Shown here in pieces: positions 9,524 to 18,604 of a stretch of DNA of 64,000 nt; within the stretch, counting starts at the first letter, position 1, and each line of letters starts with the position of its first letter. The notes under the pieces were generated by a model. It was not told the origin of the DNA, made no database searches, and saw only the letters and a program-made list of their open reading frames with translations. Made by a program: the position numbers and the translations under genes. The stretch spans positions 1,364,001 to 1,428,000 of the forward strand of contig NZ_JAKLUA010000001.1 in assembly GCF_022012435.1 (NCBI RefSeq), written 5' to 3'. Source of the DNA: Bradyrhizobium zhengyangense (GTDB taxonomy: Bacteria > Pseudomonadota > Alphaproteobacteria > Rhizobiales > Xanthobacteraceae).

Positions 9524-10506
9524 CGGCGATGACCTTGGCCGGTACCGGGGCTGATCCGCGACGGCGGCTGAAGGTGCTTGCCTCGCAGGAGGCTTTGCTC
9601 GCGATCGCTGTGATCGGCCTTGCCATCGCCGTCGGGCTTTACAATCCGCGCTTTCTGGCGGCACGCAATCTTGCCGACGTGCTGCTAGGCAACGCCTATA
9701 TTGCCGTCGCCGCAGTCGGCATGTCGATGGTGATCGTATCCGGCAACATCGATATTTCCGTCGGCGCGCTGATCGGCGTCCTGGCGACGTTCAGTGGCAC
9801 TTTGGCCGTGAATGGCGCACCGATCGTGGTCGCCTGGCTGGCAGCACTCGTTGCCGGCGTTGTGGTGATGGCCTTGCAGGGCGTCATTATAGCCTATCTG
9901 CGCATTCCGGCGATCGTGGTGACGCTCGGTATGTTGTCGATCCTCAAAGGCGGCCTGATAAGCGTCACCGGAGGCAAATGGATCACCGATCTGCCCGACA
10001 GTTTCCATCTCGCCGATATCGAGCTATTCGGCCTACTGCCGTTCCCGGTCTTTCTCATGATCCTGGTGACGATCCTGGCCGCGTTGTGGATGCGCTATTC
10101 GGCCTCGGGCCGTGCGATCTATGCCGTCGGAGGCAACGCCGAAGCGGCACGGCTCTGCGGCATCTCGCAACCGCGCACGATCGTCATGGTCTTCGCGCTC
10201 CACGGACTCTTTGCCGGAGCGGCCGCCCTGCTCTACGCAACGCAACTGCGCGTCATCCAGTCGACCGTACCGCCCAATCTCGAATTGACAATCATCACTG
10301 CGTCGGTCGTCGGTGGCGTCAGCATTCTTGGCGGCGTCGGCACAGTCGTCGGCTCGACCCTTGCGGCCGTCCTGATCGCCGAGATTGCCAGCGCGCTCGT
10401 CTTCATCGACGTCTCGCCCTACTGGATCCGCGCGGTGCAAGGCGTTCTCATCCTCGTGACCGTGATCGCCGACATCTTGCGGCGCCGGCGCATGGCCGGA
10501 GCATGA
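9520..10506 (+). CDS. rhaP: Rhamnose ABC importer permease 1
   Basis: A 328-residue inner-membrane permease of the RbsC-like BPD_transp_2 family. It has about eight to ten hydrophobic segments and the family signatures [12 protein letters not shown] and [17 protein letters not shown]. It overlaps the ATPase stop by four bases (ATGA) and in turn overlaps the second permease. It forms the membrane channel together with RhaQ. Confidence 0.9.
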   Translation: MTAMTLAGTGADPRRRLKVLASQEALLAIAVIGLAIAVGLYNPRFLAARNLADVLLGNAYIAVAAVGMSMVIVSGNIDISVGALIGVLATFSGTLAVNGAPIVVAWLAALVAGVVVMALQGVIIAYLRIPAIVVTLGMLSILKGGLISVTGGKWITDLPDSFHLADIELFGLLPFPVFLMILVTILAALWMRYSASGRAIYAVGGNAEAARLCGISQPRTIVMVFALHGLFAGAAALLYATQLRVIQSTVPPNLELTIITASVVGGVSILGGVGTVVGSTLAAVLIAEIASALVFIDVSPYWIRAVQGVLILVTVIADILRRRRMAGA

Positions 10507-11495
10507 GCGCCATGAGCGAGATCCCTCTCCCCCAGGTCGCCAAGCGCGTCGTGCCCTGGTGGCTGCTGCGCCACGAAACCATGCTCGCAGTGATCCTGCT
10601 CGTCGCATTGATCGTGCTCGGGGGCTTGAACAGCCGTTTCCTCACGCTCGACAATCTGCTCAACCAGGGCAGGCTGACGACCGAGGTCGGGCTCATCGCG
10701 CTGCCCATGACCTTTATCATCATCACCGGTGGCATTGATCTCTCGGTGGGCTCGATCGTCGGCCTCTGCGCGATCCTGCTCGGCTATTCCTGGAAGGTTT
10801 TCGGCCTTCCTCTGCCGCTGGCAATCTGCTTCTCGTTGTTCGTCGGTGCAGCGGCGGGGTTCCTCAACGGAATCGTCATCACCAGAGTGAAAGTGCCGCC
10901 GCTGATCATGACCATCGCGACGCTCGCCCTCTACCGCGGCCTCGCCGAGGGGATCAGCCAGGCGCGTTCGGTGCGCGGCTACCCTGAATGGTTCTATTTC
11001 GTCGGACAGGAAAACCTCTTCGGTGTCCCGGCGCAGCTCTGGCTCTTGCTGATTGCGATCGTGGTCACGGCCATCGTTCTTGACCGCACCACTTTCGGCC
11101 GGACACTCTATGCGATCGGCAACAACGAGACTGCGGCGCGCTTTTCCGGCTTGCCGGTCGATCGCGTCAAGCTGATCATCTACACGCTATCGGGCCTGAT
11201 GGCCGGCCTTTCCGCCTGTGTTCTGGTCTCGCGCGTGACCACCACCCGCTCGGACATGGGGATCGGCTATGAGTTGGACGTGATCGCGGCGGTCGTGCTC
11301 GGTGGCACCAGCATATTCGGCGGCGTCGGCACCATCTGGGGTACCGTGGTCGGCCTCGCGATGATCCAGCTGTTGAAAAACGGGCTGGCCCTGACCGGCG
11401 TCAAGGGCGACGCGACGATCGTCGTCATCGGCACGGTCCTCATCCTTTCAACTCTTGTGGCGAGTTCGCTCCAGCGGAGACGCGAGGGCGTTTGA
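10503..11495 (+). CDS. rhaQ: Rhamnose ABC importer permease 2
   Basis: A second RbsC-type permease of 330 residues with ITGGIDLSVGSIVG and VVLGGTSIFGGVGTIWG. The start is the ATG at 10503 that overlaps the rhaP stop; the frame is open far upstream only because it shadows rhaP. A second ATG at 10512 is possible. Paired permeases are typical of the rhizobial rhamnose importer. Confidence 0.9.
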   Translation: MSAMSEIPLPQVAKRVVPWWLLRHETMLAVILLVALIVLGGLNSRFLTLDNLLNQGRLTTEVGLIALPMTFIIITGGIDLSVGSIVGLCAILLGYSWKVFGLPLPLAICFSLFVGAAAGFLNGIVITRVKVPPLIMTIATLALYRGLAEGISQARSVRGYPEWFYFVGQENLFGVPAQLWLLLIAIVVTAIVLDRTTFGRTLYAIGNNETAARFSGLPVDRVKLIIYTLSGLMAGLSACVLVSRVTTTRSDMGIGYELDVIAAVVLGGTSIFGGVGTIWGTVVGLAMIQLLKNGLALTGVKGDATIVVIGTVLILSTLVASSLQRRREGV

Positions 11496-11544
11496 CGGCG
11501 TGTCTAGCCGCAAAAAAGCGGCATCAAAATGGGAGGAAAACAAG

Positions 11545-12660
11545 ATGAAGCTCGGATTAGCTGCTGCATTCCTCGGCGCGACGCTGCTGGCCGGAACGGC
11601 CTCGGCGGCGGACAAGAGATGGGACGGCGCGGACGACCTGCCGGTCAATCCGCTCGCCTGTTCGGCTGGCGAGGCGAACGCCGCGCCCGCGGCCAAGCCT
11701 TATGATGGTGGCAAGCCGGCAAATGCGACCGACAAGGCCGGCAAATCGATCACACTGGTCGACGTGCCGAAGCTGATCGGCATCGGCTATTTCAATGCGA
11801 CCTCGAAAGGCATGCAGGAGGCCGCCAAGGCGCTCGGCAACGTCACGGTAAAGACCGACGGCCCGACCGAGGCCAAGATCGACGAACAGATCAAGTTCAT
11901 CGACAATTACATCACCAGCGGCGTCGACGGCATTCTCTTCGCCGCCAACGATCCGGTGGCGATCGCGCCGGTGCTAAAGAAGGCGCTGTCGAAGGGCATC
12001 CATGTCGTTGGCTACGACGCCAACTCGTCGCCGGACGCGCGCGAATGGTTCGTCAACCAGGCCGAGTTCAACGGTATCGCCAAGTCGATGGTCGACTCCA
12101 TGGCCAAGGAGGCCGGCGAGGACAAGAGCTTTGCGATCGTCACCTCGACCTTCACGACGCCGAACCAGGCACGCTGGATCGCCGAAATGTGGGCCTATGC
12201 GCAAAAGTGCCATCCCAAGCTGAAATGGCTCGAAACGGTCGAGGCGCAGGAGGACAACAACCTGTCCTTCAACCAGGCGACGACGCTGATCAACAAGCAT
12301 GGCGACAAGCTCGCGGGCTTGTTCGGCATGACGTCGGTCGCGACGCCCGCTTCGGCGGAAGCCGTCACCAAGGCCAAGCTCTGCGGCAAGGTGGCGGTGG
12401 TCGGCCTCGCGACGCCCAACGCGATGAAGCCGTATGTCAACGCGGACTGCGTCAAGTCGGTCGTGCTGTGGAATCCGGTCGATCTCGGCTATGCCGCAAC
12501 CTACGTGATGCGTGCCGTGGTCGACGGCAGCCTGAAGCCGGGCGCGACCTCGGTCGACGCGGGCAAGCTCGGTAAGCTGAACGTGGTCAATGGCAGCGAG
12601 ATCCTGCTTGGTTCTCCCTTTATTTTCACCAAGCAGAACATCAAGGACTTCGATTTCTGA
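11545..12660 (+). CDS. rhaS: Rhamnose ABC importer, periplasmic binding protein
   Basis: A 371-residue periplasmic sugar-binding protein of the type I (ribose-binding-like) fold. It has a clear signal peptide ending TASAADK and binding-domain segments such as VDGILFAANDPVAIAPVL, VVGYDANSS and ITSGVD. ATG at 11545 is fixed by GGGAGG at 11531. It follows the permeases, whereas I recall the binding-protein gene near the front of the R. leguminosarum rha operon. A strong stem-loop lies directly after its stop, before the kinase gene. Confidence 0.9.
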   Translation: MKLGLAAAFLGATLLAGTASAADKRWDGADDLPVNPLACSAGEANAAPAAKPYDGGKPANATDKAGKSITLVDVPKLIGIGYFNATSKGMQEAAKALGNVTVKTDGPTEAKIDEQIKFIDNYITSGVDGILFAANDPVAIAPVLKKALSKGIHVVGYDANSSPDAREWFVNQAEFNGIAKSMVDSMAKEAGEDKSFAIVTSTFTTPNQARWIAEMWAYAQKCHPKLKWLETVEAQEDNNLSFNQATTLINKHGDKLAGLFGMTSVATPASAEAVTKAKLCGKVAVVGLATPNAMKPYVNADCVKSVVLWNPVDLGYAATYVMRAVVDGSLKPGATSVDAGKLGKLNVVNGSEILLGSPFIFTKQNIKDFDF

Positions 12661-12669
12661 TCTGAACTC

Positions 12670-12700
12670 GTCGCCCGGCCGCCGAGCGCGGTCGGGCGAC
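12670..12700 (+). other. Perfect 13-bp stem-loop after rhaS
   Basis: GTCGCCCGGCCGC at 12670-12682 pairs completely (one G-U) with 12688-12700 around a five-base loop. No T run follows, so it is not a classical terminator. Placed between the binding-protein gene and the kinase gene, it more likely protects the rhaS message or reduces read-through. Confidence 0.6.
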
Positions 12701-12736
12701 GCTTATCGAAATCGCCCTCTTGCCGTGAGCTTGACG

Positions 12737-14098
12737 ATGAGCCAGACGGTCGCGGTGCTCGACATCGGCAAGACAAATGTAAAGCTTGCCTTGTTCGACG
12801 AAGGCCGCCTTCTCTGGGAAAAGTCGGCGCCCAATCGCGTTCTGCCGGGATCGCCATATCCGCACGAAGACGTCGAGAGCGGATGGAGCTTCTTCCTCGA
12901 TGCGCTTCGCGAGGCCGCACGCACGCATCGGATCGGCGCGATTGTTCCGACGGCGCATGGCGCAGCCGGCGCGTTGATCGGCGAGAGCAACCTCGCGGCT
13001 CCGGTCATGGACTACGAGTTCAAAGGCATAGACGAGATCGAGCCCGACTACGCCAAGCTGCGACCACCTTTTTCGCAGAGCCTGTCTCCGAAACTGCCCG
13101 CTGGCCTCAATCTCGGGCGGCAGCTGGCCTATCAGAAATGGCGCTGTCCGGATCTCTTCGCCAAAGCGAAGCATTTCGTTGGCTATCCACAATATTGGGC
13201 CTGGCGCTTGAGCGGCGTCGCGGTCTCGGAAGTCACCACGCTCGGCGCCCATGGTGATCTCTGGCTACCGCGGCAGGGACAGGTCTCGAGCCTCGTCGGC
13301 GCCCTCGACGTTGGCCACTTGCTGCCGCCGATGCGCCGCGCCTTCGACCCGCTTGGTCCGATTCAGCCTGACATCGCTGCCGCGACCGGGCTTGCGCCCG
13401 AAACTCCGGTCTTTTGCGGAATCCACGATTCCAACGCTTCACTTCTGCCCTACCTCGTCTCGCGCCAGGCGCCGTTCACGGTGCTGTCGACGGGCACCTG
13501 GGTGATCCTGATGAGCGTGGGCCTTTCGCTCGACCAGCTCGATCCTCGCGATGACACGCTCGCCAACGTCGACGTGCTGGGTCGTCCGATCGCCTGCGGA
13601 CGCTTCATGGGCGGACGCGAATACGCCGTCATCGCAGGCGGGGGTGGCAACCCGGATATCGACGCGATCGAGCGCGTGATCGCCTCGGGCACGATAGCCC
13701 TGCCCTGCTTCTCCGGTCAGGGCGGGCCTTATGCGACGACCGAGGGCGTGGTCCGCGGCGAGGTCGCAGCGCGAGATCGGGCCGCACTTGCGACCCTCTA
13801 TTGCGCGCTGGTCAGCGATCTGTTGCTGACACGCATGGGAGCGACCATCGGCGATCTCATCGTCGAAGGAACCTTCGCTCGTAATCGTCCCTTCTGTCAG
13901 ACTCTTGGCGCGCTACGACCGACGCAGCGTGTCTTCGGGGCTGAGGATGCCGCGGGCACGGCACGCGGCGCGGCAATGCTCGCGCAATGGCCGCCCTCTT
14001 ACCTTATTGCGGAGCCGAGCCCGATCGCTCCGATTTCGATTTCCGGCCTGGATTCTTATCGCAAGGCCTGGACGGCAACAGTCGACAGGATCGTATGA
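12737..14098 (+). CDS. rhaK: Rhamnulokinase-type FGGY carbohydrate kinase
   Basis: A 453-residue kinase of the FGGY/ASKHA fold. VAVLDIGKTNVKLALFD at the N-terminus is the phosphate-binding loop, and FCGIHDSNAS and VLSTGTWVILM belong to the catalytic core. Position at the end of the rha operon indicates phosphorylation of L-rhamnulose before RhaD cleaves it. GTG at 12725 is an alternative start in the same frame. No separate rhamnose mutarotase (rhaU) gene lies between the transporter genes and this gene. Confidence 0.85.
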   Translation: MSQTVAVLDIGKTNVKLALFDEGRLLWEKSAPNRVLPGSPYPHEDVESGWSFFLDALREAARTHRIGAIVPTAHGAAGALIGESNLAAPVMDYEFKGIDEIEPDYAKLRPPFSQSLSPKLPAGLNLGRQLAYQKWRCPDLFAKAKHFVGYPQYWAWRLSGVAVSEVTTLGAHGDLWLPRQGQVSSLVGALDVGHLLPPMRRAFDPLGPIQPDIAAATGLAPETPVFCGIHDSNASLLPYLVSRQAPFTVLSTGTWVILMSVGLSLDQLDPRDDTLANVDVLGRPIACGRFMGGREYAVIAGGGGNPDIDAIERVIASGTIALPCFSGQGGPYATTEGVVRGEVAARDRAALATLYCALVSDLLLTRMGATIGDLIVEGTFARNRPFCQTLGALRPTQRVFGAEDAAGTARGAAMLAQWPPSYLIAEPSPIAPISISGLDSYRKAWTATVDRIV

Positions 14099-14198
14099 CC
14101 GGGCCAACCCGAGAGGCCGCGGTGCAGTTCCTCCGCGACTCTCCGCCAATCCAACCCCCACGCTCAGGACTCGCGTTCGCATTCTCGCGGCGCAGTGC

Positions 14199-14905
14199 GC
14201 CCGAGCTTTGCATCGTTCTCACCCTCCTCTGAAAGAGGGCGCAGGGAAGACCGGGTGCCAGGCTGGCACCCGCGGTCCACTGTGCGATATCTGCGCTACA
14301 ACAGGCTGCACAGCGGCATACAGGTGAAGCCGAAACATCCGGCCTTCCCTGCGCAGTGGTTTGACGGCTTATGTCGTGATCCCCCCGGGGAGCGATGCAC
14401 TATTGCCCCAGACGTCTCGCAGATGACTGATGTGCACGCCCGGTTGGACATCGCACATCACCACGAGCCTTGGCGCACAGGCTCCGGGCGCCAGGACCAC
14501 ACGGTTTTGCCGTACGCGGATCACACCGGTCGTTTGCGCGAGGTCTTCGCTCACGGTTGCCCGCCTTGCAAAGCCCTTCGCGCCGATGTGATCCACGCCC
14601 ACCGCCGTCCGGCCCGCGTCGTGACGATCGCGATACGCCCTCTTCCTTGGGCCGGGTTGCGCGACACATGCGCCGTTTCCGAATTTCGGTAAAGTGGAAT
14701 GTTTTTGCCGACGGATATTGCCCACCCCTCGCGTGTTTTGCCCGTCGGGCAACGCGAGGTCTTGTAGCCCGTCCATCGAACCAAAACCGCCTGATGGCGT
14801 TAACCCCGGCACCGCCGGGTGACAACCGGACACAACAGGGAACGATGGACGTGGCGCATTTTTCCGGTTTCTGCCCACGACATCAACGTATCGGTACGCG
14901 CTGAC
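14199..14905. repeat. Non-coding, Bradyrhizobium-type dispersed repeat (probable)
   Basis: The 14099-14991 gap holds no convincing gene; the short frames in it have no family signature. It contains a perfect palindrome GGGTGCCAG-G-CTGGCACCC at 14253-14271. It also contains a nested hairpin at 14727-14759, where CCTCGCG and CGCGAGG enclose TTGCCCGTCGGGCAA. The wording of this DNA (a pyrimidine-rich entry, gcagggaagaccgggtgcc, a ttgcccg-cgggcaa core) is like sequences I recall scattered through Bradyrhizobium intergenic DNA. Boundaries are approximate and the assignment is from memory. Confidence 0.5.
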
Positions 14906-14991
14906 ATCTAACCTGTTCCCGGCGCGTGCAGCCTTTCCGCCGCACGCGCCAACCAGCCCTCGCTATTGCCTCGCCGTGCCTGCTAGGACAA

Positions 14992-15570
14992 TCACAGCTC
15001 TTCGAGGCGGCGCCAGCCATGCAGCACGCGGCGTCCATGCGAAGTGAATGCGAAGCAGCAGCCGCCGCCAGCAAGCTGGTCATGGACGCGATCAATCGCC
15101 AAACCGGAGTAATGGCAAAATAAGAGAGTCCCAACGCCACCGTGGCCGACAAAGAGCACGTCGCCAGGCGTGCCGCGAGCCAGCACATGCTCGACCTCGC
15201 CGACGATGCGCAGTTGGGCGTCAACCGCGCGTTCCCAGCCACGAATGCTGACGTGGGGTTGCCCGAAAAACTGATTGGCCATCGCCTCGAACTCGTCGGG
15301 AACGAGGAAGCCTGTGGCCGATCGATCGTTCTCGTGCATTGCTTCGCGCACCTCCACGTCGATCCCCAGCTTTGCCGCGATGATCTCAGCGGTCTCGATC
15401 GCCTTTCGCTCTCCACTGGAGATGACCTGCGTGGTACCTGACAGCGGCCCAGTGGCCATCACGGTTTCCGTACGCGCTCTGCCGACCTCACTCAGGCCCC
15501 AACGCGGAACGGGAATCGACGGATCGATATTGACCTGAGGATGGGTCAGATAGCGGACGACATTCGTCAT
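14992..15570 (-). CDS. Histidine phosphatase-fold protein with altered RHG motif
   Basis: A 192-residue member of the phosphoglycerate-mutase-like superfamily. The usual LIRHG motif reads YLTHP here: the catalytic histidine (residue 10) is kept but the neighbouring arginine and glycine are not. The second arm SSGERKAIETAEIIA and the C-terminal FVGHGGVG are normal. The start is set at the ATG at 15570, just after the transporter ATPase gene ends at 15581, because the longer frame would overlap it. As the last gene of the amino-sugar transporter operon it may act on a sugar phosphate. Activity is uncertain. Confidence 0.75.
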   Translation of the reverse strand: MTNVVRYLTHPQVNIDPSIPVPRWGLSEVGRARTETVMATGPLSGTTQVISSGERKAIETAEIIAAKLGIDVEVREAMHENDRSATGFLVPDEFEAMANQFFGQPHVSIRGWERAVDAQLRIVGEVEHVLARGTPGDVLFVGHGGVGTLLFCHYSGLAIDRVHDQLAGGGCCFAFTSHGRRVLHGWRRLEEL

Positions 15571-15580
15571 GGGCGAATGA

Positions 15581-16669
15581 TCACCGGGTTTCTGTCGCAA
15601 CACGCAAGCCAGAGGCATCGAAGACGTGGACATCGGGACTCGCAGCAACGAGTGTCACCGTCTCGCCCGGCGCCGGCGTCTGGCGGCCACGAACCTCCGC
15701 AACGAACATCTTGCCGTCGACGCGGCGCAGATAGGCGAAGGAGGCCTCGCCGAGCCGTTCGACCAGCTCGACGATGCCTTCGGCGGTGAAAGCACCGGCT
15801 TCTCCCCGGACAAGATGCTCCGGGCGGACGCCGACCGTCAGCCTGTCGCCGACCTTCAGCGATGCCGCTGATATGTCAAGGGTGCGAAATGCGGCACCGG
15901 TGACGCGCGCTCGTCCGCCCTCGATGCCTTCGACCTCAGCTTCGAAGAAATTCATCGCAGGCGAGCCTATGAAGCCGGCAACGAACAGATTGGCGGGTTC
16001 ATAATAGAGGTCGAGTGGTTTGCCGACCTGCTCGATGCAGCCCTTGTTCATCACGACGATGCGGTCGGCAAGCGTCATCGCCTCGACCTGATCGTGCGTA
16101 ACATAGACGATCGTCGACTTCAGCAGCCTGTGCAAATTCGCGATCTCGACGCGGGTCGAGACACGCAGGGCTGCGTCGAGATTGGAGAGCGGCTCGTCGA
16201 ACAGGAACACTTCAGGCTCGCGCACGATCGCGCGGCCGATCGCAACCCGCTGACGCTGGCCGCCGGAGAGATCGCGGGGATAGCGCTCGAGCAGCTCCTC
16301 GAGCCGCAGCATGCGCGCCGCTTCCGTGACGCGCCGCTCGCGCTCGGTCGGCGGCACGCCAGTGAACTTCAAGCCGAACGTCATGTTCTTGCGCACATTC
16401 ATGTGCGGATACAGCGCGTAGGACTGGAACACCATCGCGATGCCGCGTTCGGCCGGCGCGAGCGTATTGACAAGCTTGCCGGCGATATGGATGTCCCCGC
16501 CCGATGCACCATCGAGCCCGGCAATCATCCGCAGCAGGGTCGACTTGCCGCAGCCCGAGGGACCAACGAGAACGACGAATTCGCCGTCCTCGATGCTCAA
16601 ATTGACGTCGTTGAGCACCGTCGTCGCGCCATAGCGCTTGTTGAGGTGCTCGATGCTCAGATTGGCCAT
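15581..16669 (-). CDS. Sugar ABC importer ATPase (UgpC/MsmK type)
   Basis: A 362-residue ATPase. Walker A GPSGCGKST lies at residues 36-44, followed by LSGGQRQRVAIGRA, Walker B VFLFDEPLSNLD and a C-terminal TOBE region (VGVRPEHL). This is the single ATPase of CUT1 oligosaccharide importers. It lies nine bases after the MalG-type permease and belongs to the operon that starts with the binding protein. Confidence 0.9.
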   Translation of the reverse strand: MANLSIEHLNKRYGATTVLNDVNLSIEDGEFVVLVGPSGCGKSTLLRMIAGLDGASGGDIHIAGKLVNTLAPAERGIAMVFQSYALYPHMNVRKNMTFGLKFTGVPPTERERRVTEAARMLRLEELLERYPRDLSGGQRQRVAIGRAIVREPEVFLFDEPLSNLDAALRVSTRVEIANLHRLLKSTIVYVTHDQVEAMTLADRIVVMNKGCIEQVGKPLDLYYEPANLFVAGFIGSPAMNFFEAEVEGIEGGRARVTGAAFRTLDISAASLKVGDRLTVGVRPEHLVRGEAGAFTAEGIVELVERLGEASFAYLRRVDGKMFVAEVRGRQTPAPGETVTLVAASPDVHVFDASGLRVATETR

Positions 16670-16678
16670 TCTGACAAC

Positions 16679-17512
16679 CTATTTGACCGCGCCGGAGGTG
16701 AGGCCTGCGATGAGTTGGCGCGAGAGGATGACGTAGATCACGACGACCGGCAGGATCGCCATCGACAGTGCGGCGAGCACGGAATTCCAGTCGGTAATGT
16801 ACTGGCCGAGAAACTGCTGCACGCCGAGCGTCACCGTATGGGTTGAATCGCTCGAGGTCAGGATCAAGGGAAACCAGAGGTCGTTCCAGATCGGCACGAT
16901 GGTGAAGACAGCGACCGTGGCAATGGCCGGTCGCAGCAGCGGGGCGACCACCTCGAAGAAGATGCGGGTTTCCGGCACGCCGTCGCAGCGCGCGGCGTCG
17001 CGCAAATCCTTGGGAATCTGCTGGATGAACTCGCTCAATATGAAGATCGACATCGGCAGGCCCTGCGCGACATAGACCAGGACCAGGGCCGTCAGCGTGT
17101 CGTTGAGGCCGGCGGACCGCATCATGTTCAGGATTGCGACGGAGCCAAGCCGGATCGGCACCATGATGCCGATCGACAGGAACAGCGCCAGCGCCGTCGA
17201 ACCCCGGAAACGGTACTCGGTCAGCGCCCAGGCCGCCATTGCCCCGAACAGCAGGACGAGCGCCATGCTGACGAGAGTCACGATCAGCGAGTTCGAATAG
17301 TACAAAAGGATATGCGATGACCGGAACACCTTCTCGTAGCCGATCAGGCTGAAGGTTGATGCGTCCGGCGGCGTCAGCGGACTGCCGAAGATGGCGCTGC
17401 GCACCTTGAACGAATTCATCACGACGAGCAGGATCGGACCTACCGCCAGAAGGCTATAGGCAATCAGGACGAGATGGACACCGATGCTCCTTGCGCGCTG
17501 ATCCCTAGTCAT
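16679..17512 (-). CDS. Carbohydrate ABC permease, MalG type
   Basis: A 277-residue inner-membrane protein with six hydrophobic helices and the EAA-like cytoplasmic loop DLRDAARCDGVPETRIFFEVVAPLLRP, part of which contacts the ATPase. It is the second permease of the CUT1 importer, nine bases downstream of the MalF-type gene. Confidence 0.9.
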   Translation of the reverse strand: MTRDQRARSIGVHLVLIAYSLLAVGPILLVVMNSFKVRSAIFGSPLTPPDASTFSLIGYEKVFRSSHILLYYSNSLIVTLVSMALVLLFGAMAAWALTEYRFRGSTALALFLSIGIMVPIRLGSVAILNMMRSAGLNDTLTALVLVYVAQGLPMSIFILSEFIQQIPKDLRDAARCDGVPETRIFFEVVAPLLRPAIATVAVFTIVPIWNDLWFPLILTSSDSTHTVTLGVQQFLGQYITDWNSVLAALSMAILPVVVIYVILSRQLIAGLTSGAVK

Positions 17513-17521
17513 GCCTCCCCC

Positions 17522-18472
17522 TCAGAAAGCGTAACGGCGAATGCGCCGCTGCACGAGGAAGAGATAGAGGCAGAGGCCGAGAAGGATGATGAAGAACATC
17601 ACGGTCGCGACCGCAGCGCCCATCGTCGGATTGCCGAGCTGGAGCTGATTACCGAAGAAGGTGCGGTAGAAAAACGTGCCAAGGATGTCGGTGGCGAAAT
17701 TCGGCCCCGCAAGCGCGCCCTTGACCGAGTAGATCAGATCGAAAGCGTTGAAGTTGGCGACGAAGGTCAGGACCGAGACCAGGCTGATCGTCGGCAGCAC
17801 GAGCGGCAGCTTGATGTGGAAGAAAATGCGGAACTGTCCGAGCCCATCGACCCGTGCCGCGTCGATTAGCTCTTCGGGGATGTTGAGCAGCGCGGCGTAG
17901 ATCAACATCATCGGGATGCCGACGAATTGCCAGACTGAAATGAGGGACAGGGTGACGAGCGCGCTCGATTCGAGCCCGAGCCATGGGGCAAAGAGCGAGC
18001 CCAATCCGACCGCCTTCAGGGCGCCGGAGGCCACGCCCCAGAGGGGCGAAAGGATCAGATTCCAGGAGAAGCCGACAATGACAACCGACAACATCGTCGG
18101 GAGAAACATCACGGTGCGATAAAAGCCTTTGAGCCTCACACCCGGCAGGCTGAGCAATCCAGCGAGCGCAATACCGACCGGATTCTGCACGCACATATGC
18201 ACGACGAAGAATATCAGGTTGTTGCCGAGCGCATTCCAGAATGGCTTCGACCAAAGCGCATCGCCGAGCAGCGTTTGGAAATTGGCGAGGCCGACGAAAG
18301 ATCGTGCTCCGGACGTATCGCTCGTATACGTCGAGAGCGCCATCGTCGCGACGAGCGGGTAGATCGAAAACAGGGTGTAGATCACGACCGCAGGCCCGAG
18401 AAAGAACAGCAGAAGGCCCGCGAGCTTTGCGCGGGGCATCTGGGCCGTGACGTGCGAGACCGGTTCAGCCAT
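17522..18472 (-). CDS. Carbohydrate ABC permease, MalF type
   Basis: A 316-residue permease with six predicted helices and an EAA loop (ELIDAARVDGLGQFRIFFHI) followed by LPLVLPT. It is the first permease of the importer, downstream of the binding-protein gene and separated from it by a stem-loop. The start may be the ATG at 18472 or an internal ATG eleven residues later. Confidence 0.9.
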   Translation of the reverse strand: MAEPVSHVTAQMPRAKLAGLLLFFLGPAVVIYTLFSIYPLVATMALSTYTSDTSGARSFVGLANFQTLLGDALWSKPFWNALGNNLIFFVVHMCVQNPVGIALAGLLSLPGVRLKGFYRTVMFLPTMLSVVIVGFSWNLILSPLWGVASGALKAVGLGSLFAPWLGLESSALVTLSLISVWQFVGIPMMLIYAALLNIPEELIDAARVDGLGQFRIFFHIKLPLVLPTISLVSVLTFVANFNAFDLIYSVKGALAGPNFATDILGTFFYRTFFGNQLQLGNPTMGAAVATVMFFIILLGLCLYLFLVQRRIRRYAF

Positions 18473-18565
18473 GACGGGGAAAGAACAAACCTAACATGCG
18501 TTATCGCCGCTGTTTGCTGGTGCCATCTCCTGGCGAAGCGTGCAGCAACTATCGACCAAGAACGG

Positions 18566-18595
18566 TCCCTCTCCCCGCAAAAGCGGGGAGAGGGA
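18566..18595 (-). other. Perfect 13-bp stem-loop after the sugar-binding protein gene
   Basis: TCCCTCTCCCCGC at 18566-18578 pairs with 18583-18595 around an AAAA loop. In the direction of transcription it lies just after the binding-protein stop and before the permease. No T run follows, so it probably stabilises the binding-protein message or trims read-through, in the manner of REP-like elements in malE-malF type operons. Confidence 0.6.
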
Positions 18596-18604
18596 GACCT
18601 CATA

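Noticed and set aside
14369..14878. Open frames of 140-170 codons in the repeat-like region
   Set aside because: Low-information, Arg-rich translations without start signals; both strands are equally open, as in non-coding GC-rich repeats.
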